A DNA stretch of 64,000 nt from positions 1 through 64,000 of the forward strand of contig CAZPZD010000005.1 of NCBI GenBank assembly GCA_964590515.1. The letters run 5' to 3'. Shown here piece by piece: positions 7,521-14,802 of the stretch. The notes under the pieces were generated by a model. The model searched no databases. It saw only the letters and a list, made by a program, of their open reading frames with translations, and was not told where the DNA came from. Made by a program: the position numbers and the translations under genes. Source of the stretch: JADFRG01 sp964590515. GTDB lineage: Bacteria; Chloroflexota; Anaerolineae; Anaerolineales; E44-bin32. The first letter of the stretch is position 1; every line of letters begins with the position of its first letter.

Positions 7521-10143
7521 GGGCCCGTCCGAAGCTCAGCGGCGGGAGCTGCGCTTGCTGTTGGTCGCCTTCACATTCCTGGTCCTCGCCGCTCTGGTGA
7601 TGGCGATCCCTCGGGCGGCCTCCGGAGGTATTGCGTCGCTCCAGGTCGGGCACCTCGTGTTCCTGCCGATCTGGGCCGGCTGCGCCTGGATGATTCGAAG
7701 ATTCGCCGACCGCGGCAACTCGAGGCGAGATCCGCTGCTGCTGCCGATCGTACTGCTGCTGGCGGGCTGGGGTGTCCTGATCGTCTGGCGAATCGCACCC
7801 GAGCTGGGTGCCCGCCAGATCGGTTGGTTTCTGGTCGGGAGCGTGGCGCTGATCGAATTGATGCGCAGCCCTCCCGGCCTCGGCTGGCTTCGGCGTTACC
7901 GGTATGTTTGGCTGTCTGCCGGGATCGCGGTCACCGCCCTCACCCTGGTCCTGGGGACCAACCCTGCCGGTGGGGAGCAACGCCTGTGGCTCGGCTGCTG
8001 CGGCCTCTATTTTCAACCGTCGGAGCCGCTGCGTCTGCTCCTGATCGCCTTCGCAGCCTCCTACCTTGCAGACCGCCGGTTGGCGAACCCCCGGGCAGCC
8101 TGGGCGAGTGACTTCCTGCCTCTGTTGGCGGCAGGCGGGCTCGCCGGATTGCTGCTCCTGGCCCAAAGAGACCTTGGGGCGGGGCTGCTGCTTCTTGCGC
8201 TGCTTGCCGGGCAGATCTACGTTGCTTACGGACACGCGGCGATCCTGTACGGCGCGCTGAGCCTGTTGGGCACCGGAGCAGTAATCGGGATCCTGAAGCT
8301 GGAAGTGGTTAAAACTCGATTCGAGGCCTGGATCAACCCCTGGCTTGACCCAACTGGGGCTGGATACCAGATCGTTCAATCGCTGATTGCGGTCGCCAGC
8401 GGTGGTTTGCTGGGTAGCGGCCCGGGGCGCGGCACCCCCACCGCCGTGCCGGTAGTTCAATCGGACTTCGTATTCGCCGCCGTTGCCGAGGAATGGGGCC
8501 TGGTCGGGGCGCTGGCAATGCTCGCCCTCTTCGCCGTGCTTGTGGGCCGCGGTCTGCGAGTTGCGGCAGGGGCACGCGACCCGTTCGCGGTCCTGCTGGC
8601 CGTCGGGGTATCGCTTGCGCTTGGGCTGCAGACCTTATTGATCCTGGGCGGCACGCTGCGGCTGCTTCCGATCACGGGAGTAACCCTACCCTTCGTATCC
8701 TACGGAGGCTCGTCATTGGTCACCAGCTCCATCGCAGCGGGGTTCTTGGTCTTGCTCTCGAGCGAACGTCACCCCGGCCTGGGTCCCTTTGGGCGGCCTA
8801 TTCTGCACGCCCAGGCCTTCCTTTCGGCCGGCTGGATCGCCCTCGCGCTGGCGTTGGGCTGGTGGGGGATCGTGCGCGGCGAGGCGCTCACCGCGCGCAC
8901 GGATAACCCGCGCCGGGCGCTCGCCAGCCGCCATTCGCTGCGCGGCTCCATCTTCGATTGGGAAGGGGTCGAGCTGGCCGCCTCCATCGGCACGATCGGG
9001 TCGTTTGCGCGGGTCTACTACGAACCAGCGAGTGCTCCGGTCACTGGTTACGATTCCAGCCTCTACGGGCAGGCAGGAATCGAGACCAGTATGGACAGTT
9101 ACCTTCGAGGTGAGAGTGGCCCGAACCCGCTCTCGATCCGCTGGAGCGGACTGGTTTACGGCACACCCCCGCCCGGCTACCATCTCAGGCTTACCTTGAA
9201 TTCAGATCTTCAACGCTTCGCGGCCGAGGGCCTGGCCGGCAGGACGGGTGCGGTCGTCGCGTTGGACGCACGCTCTGGGTCCATCCTGGCAATGGCCTCA
9301 TCGCCGAGCTTCACCCCGAGCACACTGGACCAAGACTGGCCGGAGTTGGTGGTCCGAACGGATGGACCCTTGCTCAATCGTGCGACCCAGGGTCGATATC
9401 AACCTGGGATGACTCTGGCGCCGCTCCTGTTCGCCTGGGGCATTTCGAATGGACTGATCGAGGCAGAAGATCGCGCCCCGGAGTTTGAAAGCCTGGTGAC
9501 TGTCTCCGACCGGGAACTGGGATGCGAACGCCCAAACGGTCCGCAGGGCGAGCCGACCTGGGCGACAGCCCTGACCCTGGCCTGCCCCGGGCCATTCGCC
9601 GCGCTCGGAGAGGCGGTGGGGTCCGGAGAGCTGCTCCGGGCCTTGGAGGCCTTCGGTCTGCTCGACCCGCCCCAAATCCGGTTGGAGGTCGCCCCCGCGG
9701 CAGGGACGGGCTTGACCGGGGACCCCGCATTGGCCGCAATCGGGCAGGCCGACCTGACCGTGACTCCACTTCAACTAGCCCGGGCTTTTTCGGTCCTAAC
9801 CGGAGCCGGGGTGCGACCCGCCCTCAACCTGGTGGCGGCCGTTGGACCGACGCCTGGGGATTGGCAGCCCCTTCCTCCGCTCGACGCCGCACAGCCGGTG
9901 TTGCCGCCAAGTGAGGCCCAGCGGACCCTCGATAGCCTGACCGATCATGGTGCTGGACTGAAGGGATATGAAGTGCGGGCCGCGAGCGGATCCGGGTCGC
10001 TCTCCTGGTTCATTGGATTCGGGGCCGGAGACGAACTGACGGTTGTGCTGCTGGAAGGTGCAAGCCCAAGCGTGGCTCGGGAGCTCGGACTGGGTGTACT
10101 GCGGTTGGCCGCGGACCTTGACCTCACCTCCCGCGAAGGCTAA
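7498..10143 (+). CDS. SEDS (FtsW/RodA) polymerase fused to a degenerate PBP transpeptidase domain
   Basis: 881 residues. Residues ~20-430 are a polytopic SEDS glycosyltransferase with the usual signatures: GYQIVQSLIAVASGGLLGSG, the catalytic-type Asp in SDFVFAAVAEEWGLVG (D323) and PFVSYGGSS. After one more helix (~441-461) comes a PBP-like extracellular part with RGSIFDWEG (normally RG.I.DR.G) and a transpeptidase fold. All three catalytic motifs are lost. SxxK is MTLA (638-641, in YQPGMTLA), SxN is ACP (695-697), and KTG is GSG (831-833). The polymerase looks active and the crosslinking part does not. The start is a TTG at 7498 overlapping mtnP; it is uncertain, but downstream alternatives would cut the first helix. 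The -10 box of rpsP overlaps its stop. Confidence 0.9.
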   Translation: MYSAITAEGPSEAQRRELRLLLVAFTFLVLAALVMAIPRAASGGIASLQVGHLVFLPIWAGCAWMIRRFADRGNSRRDPLLLPIVLLLAGWGVLIVWRIAPELGARQIGWFLVGSVALIELMRSPPGLGWLRRYRYVWLSAGIAVTALTLVLGTNPAGGEQRLWLGCCGLYFQPSEPLRLLLIAFAASYLADRRLANPRAAWASDFLPLLAAGGLAGLLLLAQRDLGAGLLLLALLAGQIYVAYGHAAILYGALSLLGTGAVIGILKLEVVKTRFEAWINPWLDPTGAGYQIVQSLIAVASGGLLGSGPGRGTPTAVPVVQSDFVFAAVAEEWGLVGALAMLALFAVLVGRGLRVAAGARDPFAVLLAVGVSLALGLQTLLILGGTLRLLPITGVTLPFVSYGGSSLVTSSIAAGFLVLLSSERHPGLGPFGRPILHAQAFLSAGWIALALALGWWGIVRGEALTARTDNPRRALASRHSLRGSIFDWEGVELAASIGTIGSFARVYYEPASAPVTGYDSSLYGQAGIETSMDSYLRGESGPNPLSIRWSGLVYGTPPPGYHLRLTLNSDLQRFAAEGLAGRTGAVVALDARSGSILAMASSPSFTPSTLDQDWPELVVRTDGPLLNRATQGRYQPGMTLAPLLFAWGISNGLIEAEDRAPEFESLVTVSDRELGCERPNGPQGEPTWATALTLACPGPFAALGEAVGSGELLRALEAFGLLDPPQIRLEVAPAAGTGLTGDPALAAIGQADLTVTPLQLARAFSVLTGAGVRPALNLVAAVGPTPGDWQPLPPLDAAQPVLPPSEAQRTLDSLTDHGAGLKGYEVRAASGSGSLSWFIGFGAGDELTVVLLEGASPSVARELGLGVLRLAADLDLTSREG

Positions 10144-10146
10144 AAT
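10118..10146 (+). promoter_or_regulatory. Strong promoter of rpsP operon
   Basis: TTGACC (10118-10123), spacer of exactly 17, TAAAAT (10141-10146). The -10 contains the TAA stop of the SEDS-PBP gene. Transcription should start near 10153, only about 10 bases before the rpsP ATG, with GGGAAGAG at the 5' end as Shine-Dalgarno. Confidence 0.75.
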
Positions 10147-10163
10147 CTTATGGGAAGAGATAA

Positions 10164-10652
10164 ATGGTCCGAATCAGACTTCGTCGGGTAGGCAGTCGCA
10201 ACCAGGTCAGCTGGCGAATCGTCGCGGCCGATCGAGAAAGTCCGCGGGACGGAAGGTTCCTGGAGATTCTGGGTTCCTATAACCCGCGTACGAAACCCGC
10301 CACAGTGTTGGTCGATGAAGCGCGGCTCTTTCACTGGATGACCCGCGGAGCCCAGCCCTCTGACTCGCTGCTGAAGACCCTGAAGCCAATCGGCACCTGG
10401 GATCGATGGGAGCGGTTCAAGCAGGGCGAGGATGTGGAAAAGCTAGTCCAGGAGGCCCAAGCGAGCTTGGCAACCATTGACCCGCGCACCCGGCGGGACG
10501 ATTTGGTCGGACAACGTTCGACTAAGAAGCAGCGCCCGAAGGTTGAAAGTAGGCGGCCCAAGGCAGCTCCCAGTGCAGAGCCGGTCGGTGAAAAGCCCAG
10601 TTCAGTGGTGGCTGAGAGTTCGCAAGCGAGCGGGGAAGCCTCCACCGAATAG
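10164..10652 (+). CDS. rpsP: 30S ribosomal protein S16 with C-terminal extension
   Basis: Small-subunit assembly protein. Residues 1-80 are canonical S16 (MVRIRLRRVGSRNQVSWRIV, then DGRFLEILGSYNP). The remaining ~80 residues are a Lys/Arg- then Ser/Glu-rich low-complexity tail, making 162 residues against the usual 75-90. Long S16 tails occur in other high-GC phyla. A Shine-Dalgarno GGGAAGAG precedes the ATG. It is first in an rpsP-khpA-rimM run with its own strong promoter. Confidence 0.96.
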   Translation: MVRIRLRRVGSRNQVSWRIVAADRESPRDGRFLEILGSYNPRTKPATVLVDEARLFHWMTRGAQPSDSLLKTLKPIGTWDRWERFKQGEDVEKLVQEAQASLATIDPRTRRDDLVGQRSTKKQRPKVESRRPKAAPSAEPVGEKPSSVVAESSQASGEASTE

Positions 10653-10663
10653 GGCCGGGATCC

Positions 10664-10891
10664 GTGAAAGAACTCGTTGAATTCATCGCAAAGTCGCTGG
10701 TAGATGACCCCACTCAGGTCCGGGTGACAGTGGCCGAGGGACCCCGCGAGATTCGGATCGAGCTGCGGGTCGCCGAAGGCGACCAGGGACGTGTAATTGG
10801 CCGGAATGGACGGATCGCCAACTCTATGCGGTCCTTGTTGAGGGTAATAGCGTCCCGCAAGGGAGTTCGAAGCTCGCTGGATATTGTCTGA
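10664..10891 (+). CDS. khpA: KH-domain RNA-binding protein KhpA
   Basis: 75-residue single KH domain protein (YlqC/KhpA family) that binds RNA and partners with KhpB/Jag in cell elongation control in Gram-positives. The GxxG loop is seen as GRVIGRNGRIANSMRSLL. The start is GTG at 10664, eleven bases after the rpsP stop. Its 3' end overlaps rimM by 8 bases. The position between rpsP and rimM is conserved across bacteria. Confidence 0.92.
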   Translation: MKELVEFIAKSLVDDPTQVRVTVAEGPREIRIELRVAEGDQGRVIGRNGRIANSMRSLLRVIASRKGVRSSLDIV

Positions 10892-11432
10892 TTCCCGCCA
10901 GGTCGCTCCGCACAATCTGAGCGCCCCTCAGCAGCAAGCTGTCGGGCGCGTTTTACGTCCGCATGGCGTCCGAGGCGAGCTGGTGGTAGATGCCTACTCG
11001 GCTGGCCTGCAGGCAGTGGAGCCGGACAGCGAAGTCTTCCTCGGCGATCCGGGGTCAAGCCATTCCGTGATATCGATTCGGCCTCATCAGGGGAGATTTC
11101 TCTTGAGGCTGGCGGACTGCTTGGATCGCAATCAGGCTGAGCAATTTCGAGGCCAGGAGGTTCGTATCCTTAAAGACCGGACCGACCCGCTCCCCACCGG
11201 TGTCTATTACCACTCGCAAATCCTCGGCCTGCAGGTCGTGGAGGTTGGGGGCCGCGATTTGGGTGAAGTCAGCGAAATCCTCGAGACCGGCGGCAACGAT
11301 GTGTACGTCGTGCGACCGGCCAACGGTGCGGAACTGCTGCTGCCCGCCATTTCTTCCGTGATCCTGGAAATTGATCTCGAGGCGAAACGAATTCGGGTAG
11401 CGATCCCGCCGGGGTTGGAGGAGGGGAAGTGA
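10884..11432 (+). CDS. rimM: Ribosome maturation factor RimM
   Basis: Assists maturation of the 30S head by binding S19. 182 residues. N-terminal RimM domain with VGRVLRPHGVRGELVV and a C-terminal PRC-barrel with ILGLQVVEVGGRDLGEV and NDVYVVR, then ELLLPAI. The start is TTG at 10884 overlapping the khpA end; no ATG or GTG lies near the expected start. The usual followers trmD and rplS are not here; a roadblock protein gene comes next. Confidence 0.92.
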   Translation: MSDSRQVAPHNLSAPQQQAVGRVLRPHGVRGELVVDAYSAGLQAVEPDSEVFLGDPGSSHSVISIRPHQGRFLLRLADCLDRNQAEQFRGQEVRILKDRTDPLPTGVYYHSQILGLQVVEVGGRDLGEVSEILETGGNDVYVVRPANGAELLLPAISSVILEIDLEAKRIRVAIPPGLEEGK

Positions 11433-11505
11433 GGGTCGCCGGGCTGGTTGCTTGCTCGGCCCATGCCCCCATGGTAGACTGTCCCGCGTTCCGGCCGGGT
11501 GAACG

Positions 11506-11883
11506 ATGATGGAAAAGACCCGGACCGACCACATGGTCGACCGGCTGAGGGATCTACAGGGCAGGACGCCAGACATCGAAGCCTCCGCGATCGTCAGTGT
11601 GGATGGCTTGATCATGGCGTCCTCGCTGCCCGGTGGCGTCGAAGAGGATCGAGTGTCGGCGATGTCGGCGGCGATGATCAGCCTCGGTGAGCGGATCGCG
11701 ACCGAACTGGGCCGCGGTATGCTGGACGAGGTCTATATCCACGGCGAAGGCGGTTATGTGTTGTTGATGTCCTCCGGCGAGGAGGCAGTGCTGACCGTCC
11801 TGGCCAGGAAGAAGGCGAAGCTGGGATTGGTCCTGCTGGAAATGCGGCGGGCGGTCGGCGATTTGGAGCGCTTGGTCGGATGA
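11506..11883 (+). CDS. Roadblock/LC7 domain protein
   Basis: 125 residues, a single Roadblock/LC7 fold (ASAIVSVDGLIMASSLPG, then AMISLGERIATELGRG and GGYVLLMSSGEEAVLTVLAR). In bacteria these act as partners or regulators of MglA-like small GTPases or as homodimeric scaffolds. No GTPase gene is in the window, so the partner is unknown. Two adjacent ATGs (11506, 11509) could start it. It lies 73 bases after rimM and is followed by a large hairpin before pyrG. Confidence 0.85.
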   Translation: MMEKTRTDHMVDRLRDLQGRTPDIEASAIVSVDGLIMASSLPGGVEEDRVSAMSAAMISLGERIATELGRGMLDEVYIHGEGGYVLLMSSGEEAVLTVLARKKAKLGLVLLEMRRAVGDLERLVG

Positions 11884-11916
11884 GGGTTGGAGTGTCGCAA
11901 TCCGTTTAGTTTCTGA

Positions 11917-11954
11917 CGGTGGGGAGTGTCTCCGGGGGGTGACACTCCCCACCG
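11917..11954 (+). terminator. Long hairpin between roadblock gene and pyrG
   Basis: A perfect 14-bp stem (11917-11930 with 11941-11954) and a 10-base loop, followed by CCCTTTAT. It ends 22 bases before the pyrG GTG. The T-tract is weak. It could be a terminator for the roadblock gene or an attenuator in the pyrG leader; sequence alone does not decide. Confidence 0.6.
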
Positions 11955-11975
11955 CCCTTTATGGGGGAGGATGCC

Positions 11976-13637
11976 GTGACCAAATACATCTTTCTGACAG
12001 GCGGAGTCGTGAGCTCGGTTGGTAAGGGAGTTACCACGGCTGCCCTCGGCAAGCTGATGAAGGAACGCGGCTTTGAGGTCTCGATCCAGAAACTGGACCC
12101 GTATATCAACGTCGATCCGGGGACCATGAGCCCGTACCAACACGGGGAAGTGTACGTCTTGGACGACGGCTCGGAGACCGATCTGGATCTCGGACATTAC
12201 GAGCGATTCACCGAGGTCAGACTCAGCCGGGAGTGCAACCTGACGAGTGGGCAAATCTATTCCAATGTGATAGCTCAGGAGCGGCGGGGAGACTTCCTGG
12301 GTGGGACGATTCAGACCATTCCCCATATCACCAACGAGATCAAGGCCCGCATCCGGGAAGTCGGTAAGGTAACCGGAGCGGAGCTGGTGCTGGTCGAAGT
12401 CGGCGGGACGGTCGGCGACATCGAATCACTGCCTTTCCTGGAGGCCCTGCGGCAGATGCGATCAGAAATCGGGCGCGAGAACTCGCTCTTTGTCCATGTC
12501 ACCTGGCTGCCTTACATTGGGGCCACCGGCGAGCTCAAGACCAAACCGACTCAGCACTCGGTCCGGGAACTGCGCTCGATCGGCATCTCGCCGGATGTGA
12601 TCGTGGCCCGGTCGGATTACCCGGTGGGAGAAAGTGTGCGAGAAAAGATTGCCCTGTTCTGCGACGTGGAACCAAAGGCAGTCATCCCGATCATTACGAC
12701 CGATATCTTGTACGAAGTTCCGCTCCGGCTCGAGGCCCAGGGGCTGGGGGATTACATTACCCACCGGTTGGGACTGAGCGAGTCCAGACATCCCGATTGG
12801 TCGGCGTGGGAGCGACTGGTGGCCCAAGAGCGCACTGACCGCCCCCGGGTGTCCGTGGCGCTAGTTGGGAAGTATGTGGAGCTGCGGGATGCATACATGA
12901 GCGTGCGAGAGGCGGTGCGGCATGCTTCGCTGGCCGTCGGGGTCGAGACCGAATTGCTGTGGCTGCATTCGGCGGAGCTTGAGAGAGGCAAGGGCTGGGA
13001 GGAGCTCAAAAGTGCGCAAGGCATCATCGTGCCGGGCGGATTCGACCACCGTGGGATAGAAGGCAAAATCTCGGCGGCCCGCTACGCCCGCCAGAGTCTA
13101 GTTCCGTATTTGGGGCTCTGCCTCGGCATGCAGGCGATGGTGATCGAATTCGGGAGGCACGTCCTCGGATCGGAGGACACCAATTCGACCGAATTCGACC
13201 CGCACACTCCCCATCCGGTGATTGACCTGCTCCCCGAGCAGCGCGGAATAGGGGACAAGGGCGGCACGATGCGGTTGGGACTGTATCCGTGCGACCTGGT
13301 GCCGGGGACCGCCGCCCAGCGGGCCTATGGGGTGCCCGCGATCGAGGAGCGTCATCGCCACCGGTTCGAATTCAACAACACCTATCGGGAGATTCTCGCC
13401 GAGCATGGAATGGTCTATTCCGGGATGTCGCCAGATGGGAAGTTGGTTGAAATCGCCGAACTGGCCGACCATCCTTTCATGCTGGGCAGCCAATTCCATC
13501 CCGAATTCCTCTCGCGCCCGAACCGCCCCCATCCACTCTTCCGGGCGTTTATCGAGGCCGTCGCGGAGCGGGCTGGGGTCAAGACCCGAACGGCCGGCGA
13601 ACCGGCATTCCCTTCCGAGGTACGGGTGGAAACGTAG
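11976..13637 (+). CDS. pyrG: CTP synthase
   Basis: Makes CTP from UTP, ATP and glutamine. 553 residues, normal length. The N-terminal amidoligase domain starts TKYIFLTGGVVSSVGKGVTT and has DPYINVDPGTMSP and GGTVGDIESLPFLEA. The C-terminal glutamine amidotransferase has the nucleophile in YLGLCLGMQAMVIEF and the His/Glu pair in GSQFHPEF. The start is GTG at 11976, because GTG-ACC-AAA-TAC matches the family N-terminus and GGGGGAGG stands 5 bases ahead; an ATG at 11961 lies within that Shine-Dalgarno region. A strong hairpin upstream (11917-11954) may affect its transcription. Confidence 0.97.
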   Translation: MTKYIFLTGGVVSSVGKGVTTAALGKLMKERGFEVSIQKLDPYINVDPGTMSPYQHGEVYVLDDGSETDLDLGHYERFTEVRLSRECNLTSGQIYSNVIAQERRGDFLGGTIQTIPHITNEIKARIREVGKVTGAELVLVEVGGTVGDIESLPFLEALRQMRSEIGRENSLFVHVTWLPYIGATGELKTKPTQHSVRELRSIGISPDVIVARSDYPVGESVREKIALFCDVEPKAVIPIITTDILYEVPLRLEAQGLGDYITHRLGLSESRHPDWSAWERLVAQERTDRPRVSVALVGKYVELRDAYMSVREAVRHASLAVGVETELLWLHSAELERGKGWEELKSAQGIIVPGGFDHRGIEGKISAARYARQSLVPYLGLCLGMQAMVIEFGRHVLGSEDTNSTEFDPHTPHPVIDLLPEQRGIGDKGGTMRLGLYPCDLVPGTAAQRAYGVPAIEERHRHRFEFNNTYREILAEHGMVYSGMSPDGKLVEIAELADHPFMLGSQFHPEFLSRPNRPHPLFRAFIEAVAERAGVKTRTAGEPAFPSEVRVET

Positions 13638-13670
13638 CCCTGCAAAGAAGGCAGAGGGTCGGTCAAACGG

Positions 13671-13700
13671 AATCGCGCCCGAAAGGGCGCGATTTGATTT
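13671..13700 (+). terminator. Terminator between convergent pyrG and the coiled-coil gene
   Basis: A 10-bp perfect stem (13671-13680 with 13685-13694) capped by a stable GAAA tetraloop, then TGATTT and further T-rich sequence. It serves pyrG. The same hairpin read on minus has no T-tract. Confidence 0.75.
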
Positions 13701-13724
13701 CAACTCTTTCGAGGGCTCGGATTG

Positions 13725-14210
13725 CTAGGCCTGCTCAGCAAGCTCCTCTTGCGGGAGCTGGCGCTGCCGCTCGGCGCTGACTTTGGCGATTCCGTTGCGG
13801 GCTTGATTGAGCAGCCGGATCAGCTCGTCCTCCAAGGTGGAAAGCGCCTCGACGACGTATTCATCGGCGTCGCTCCGGACGGTCTCGACGTCCGCCCGGG
13901 CTTGATCCAGGATCTGCTCGGCCCGTTCGTGGGCGGCCCGGACGATCGCGTCCTTGGCGAGTGAATCCTCCCCCTGGCGCTTCGCCAGGGTCAGGGTGCG
14001 GTTTGCTTCTTCCTGAGCCTGGGCCATCACCCGATCGCGCTGGGCCAGGATCTGCTGGGCCTTTTTTACTTCGTCGGGAATCGAGATGCGCATCTGGTCG
14101 ATAATCTCGAGCACCCGATCCTCGTCGACGAGAACGCTGCGGGTCAGGGGAATGGGTCGGCTCTGATTGAAGAGCTCTTCCAAACGGTCCACCAGATGCA
14201 GGATATCCAT
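13725..14210 (-). CDS. DivIVA/AtpF-like coiled-coil protein
   Basis: 161 residues, soluble, nearly all predicted helix. The N-terminus MDILHLVDRLEELFNQ resembles the short conserved head of a Chloroflexota family next to coaD, and residues ~55-145 form a coiled coil rich in Ala, Glu, Gln and Arg similar to ATP synthase b-subunit or DivIVA. No catalytic motif. Probably a cytoskeletal or scaffolding protein in envelope growth, by analogy only. It lies 73 bases downstream of coaD in the same direction and may share its transcript. Function unproven. Confidence 0.75.
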   Translation of the reverse strand: MDILHLVDRLEELFNQSRPIPLTRSVLVDEDRVLEIIDQMRISIPDEVKKAQQILAQRDRVMAQAQEEANRTLTLAKRQGEDSLAKDAIVRAAHERAEQILDQARADVETVRSDADEYVVEALSTLEDELIRLLNQARNGIAKVSAERQRQLPQEELAEQA

Positions 14211-14283
14211 TCCGGGTCCTCCGGCTAGCCCGTAGTCACAAGGGCCGAAGAGTACACCGAACTGGAATTCTGGTCAACCGGGG

Positions 14284-14802
14284 TCAATCGCGCCAGGAGG
14301 TCGGCGACAGGGCGTCGTCCCCCAGCTCCTTAAAGCGCCGCTGAAGGGCGGCCACGACGTGGGGGGGCACCATGCTGCTGACGTCGCCGCCCAGCGATGC
14401 GATTTCACGCACGGTCGTGCCAGTCAAGAAGCTGTGCTCCTCCTGAGTGATGAAGAGCACTACCTCCACATCCGGAGCGAGCCGATGGTTCGCCAATGCC
14501 ATTCGGAATTCGTGCTCGAAGTCGGAGAAGACCCGAAGTCCGCGCACGATGACCTGCGCCTCGATTTCCTGGGCATAGTTGACAATCAGTCCGCCGAACA
14601 ACGCAACTCGGACCCCCTCAACCCCGGCAAAGCTCTGCTCGACCAGCTCCAGCCGCTCCTGGGGGGAGAACAACAGGCTCTTGAGCGGGCGGCTATAGAC
14701 TGCCACGACCAATTCGTCAAAGACTCGGGCCGCCCGGGAGGCGATGTCGATGTGCCCGTGGTGAATCGGATCGAAGGTTCCAGGAAATACGGCTCGGACC
14801 AT
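14284..14802 (-). CDS. coaD: Phosphopantetheine adenylyltransferase
   Basis: Fourth step from pantothenate to CoA: 4'-phosphopantetheine plus ATP gives dephospho-CoA. 172 residues. The nucleotidyltransferase motif is FPGTFDPIHHGHIDI near the N-terminus, the substrate-binding part VNYAQEIEAQVIVRGLR, and the C-terminal ATP motif FLTGTTVREIASLGGDVS replaces the usual ISSTxxR. Its ATG shares one base with the recG stop (TAATG), so the two are coupled. Confidence 0.95.
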   Translation of the reverse strand: MVRAVFPGTFDPIHHGHIDIASRAARVFDELVVAVYSRPLKSLLFSPQERLELVEQSFAGVEGVRVALFGGLIVNYAQEIEAQVIVRGLRVFSDFEHEFRMALANHRLAPDVEVVLFITQEEHSFLTGTTVREIASLGGDVSSMVPPHVVAALQRRFKELGDDALSPTSWRD

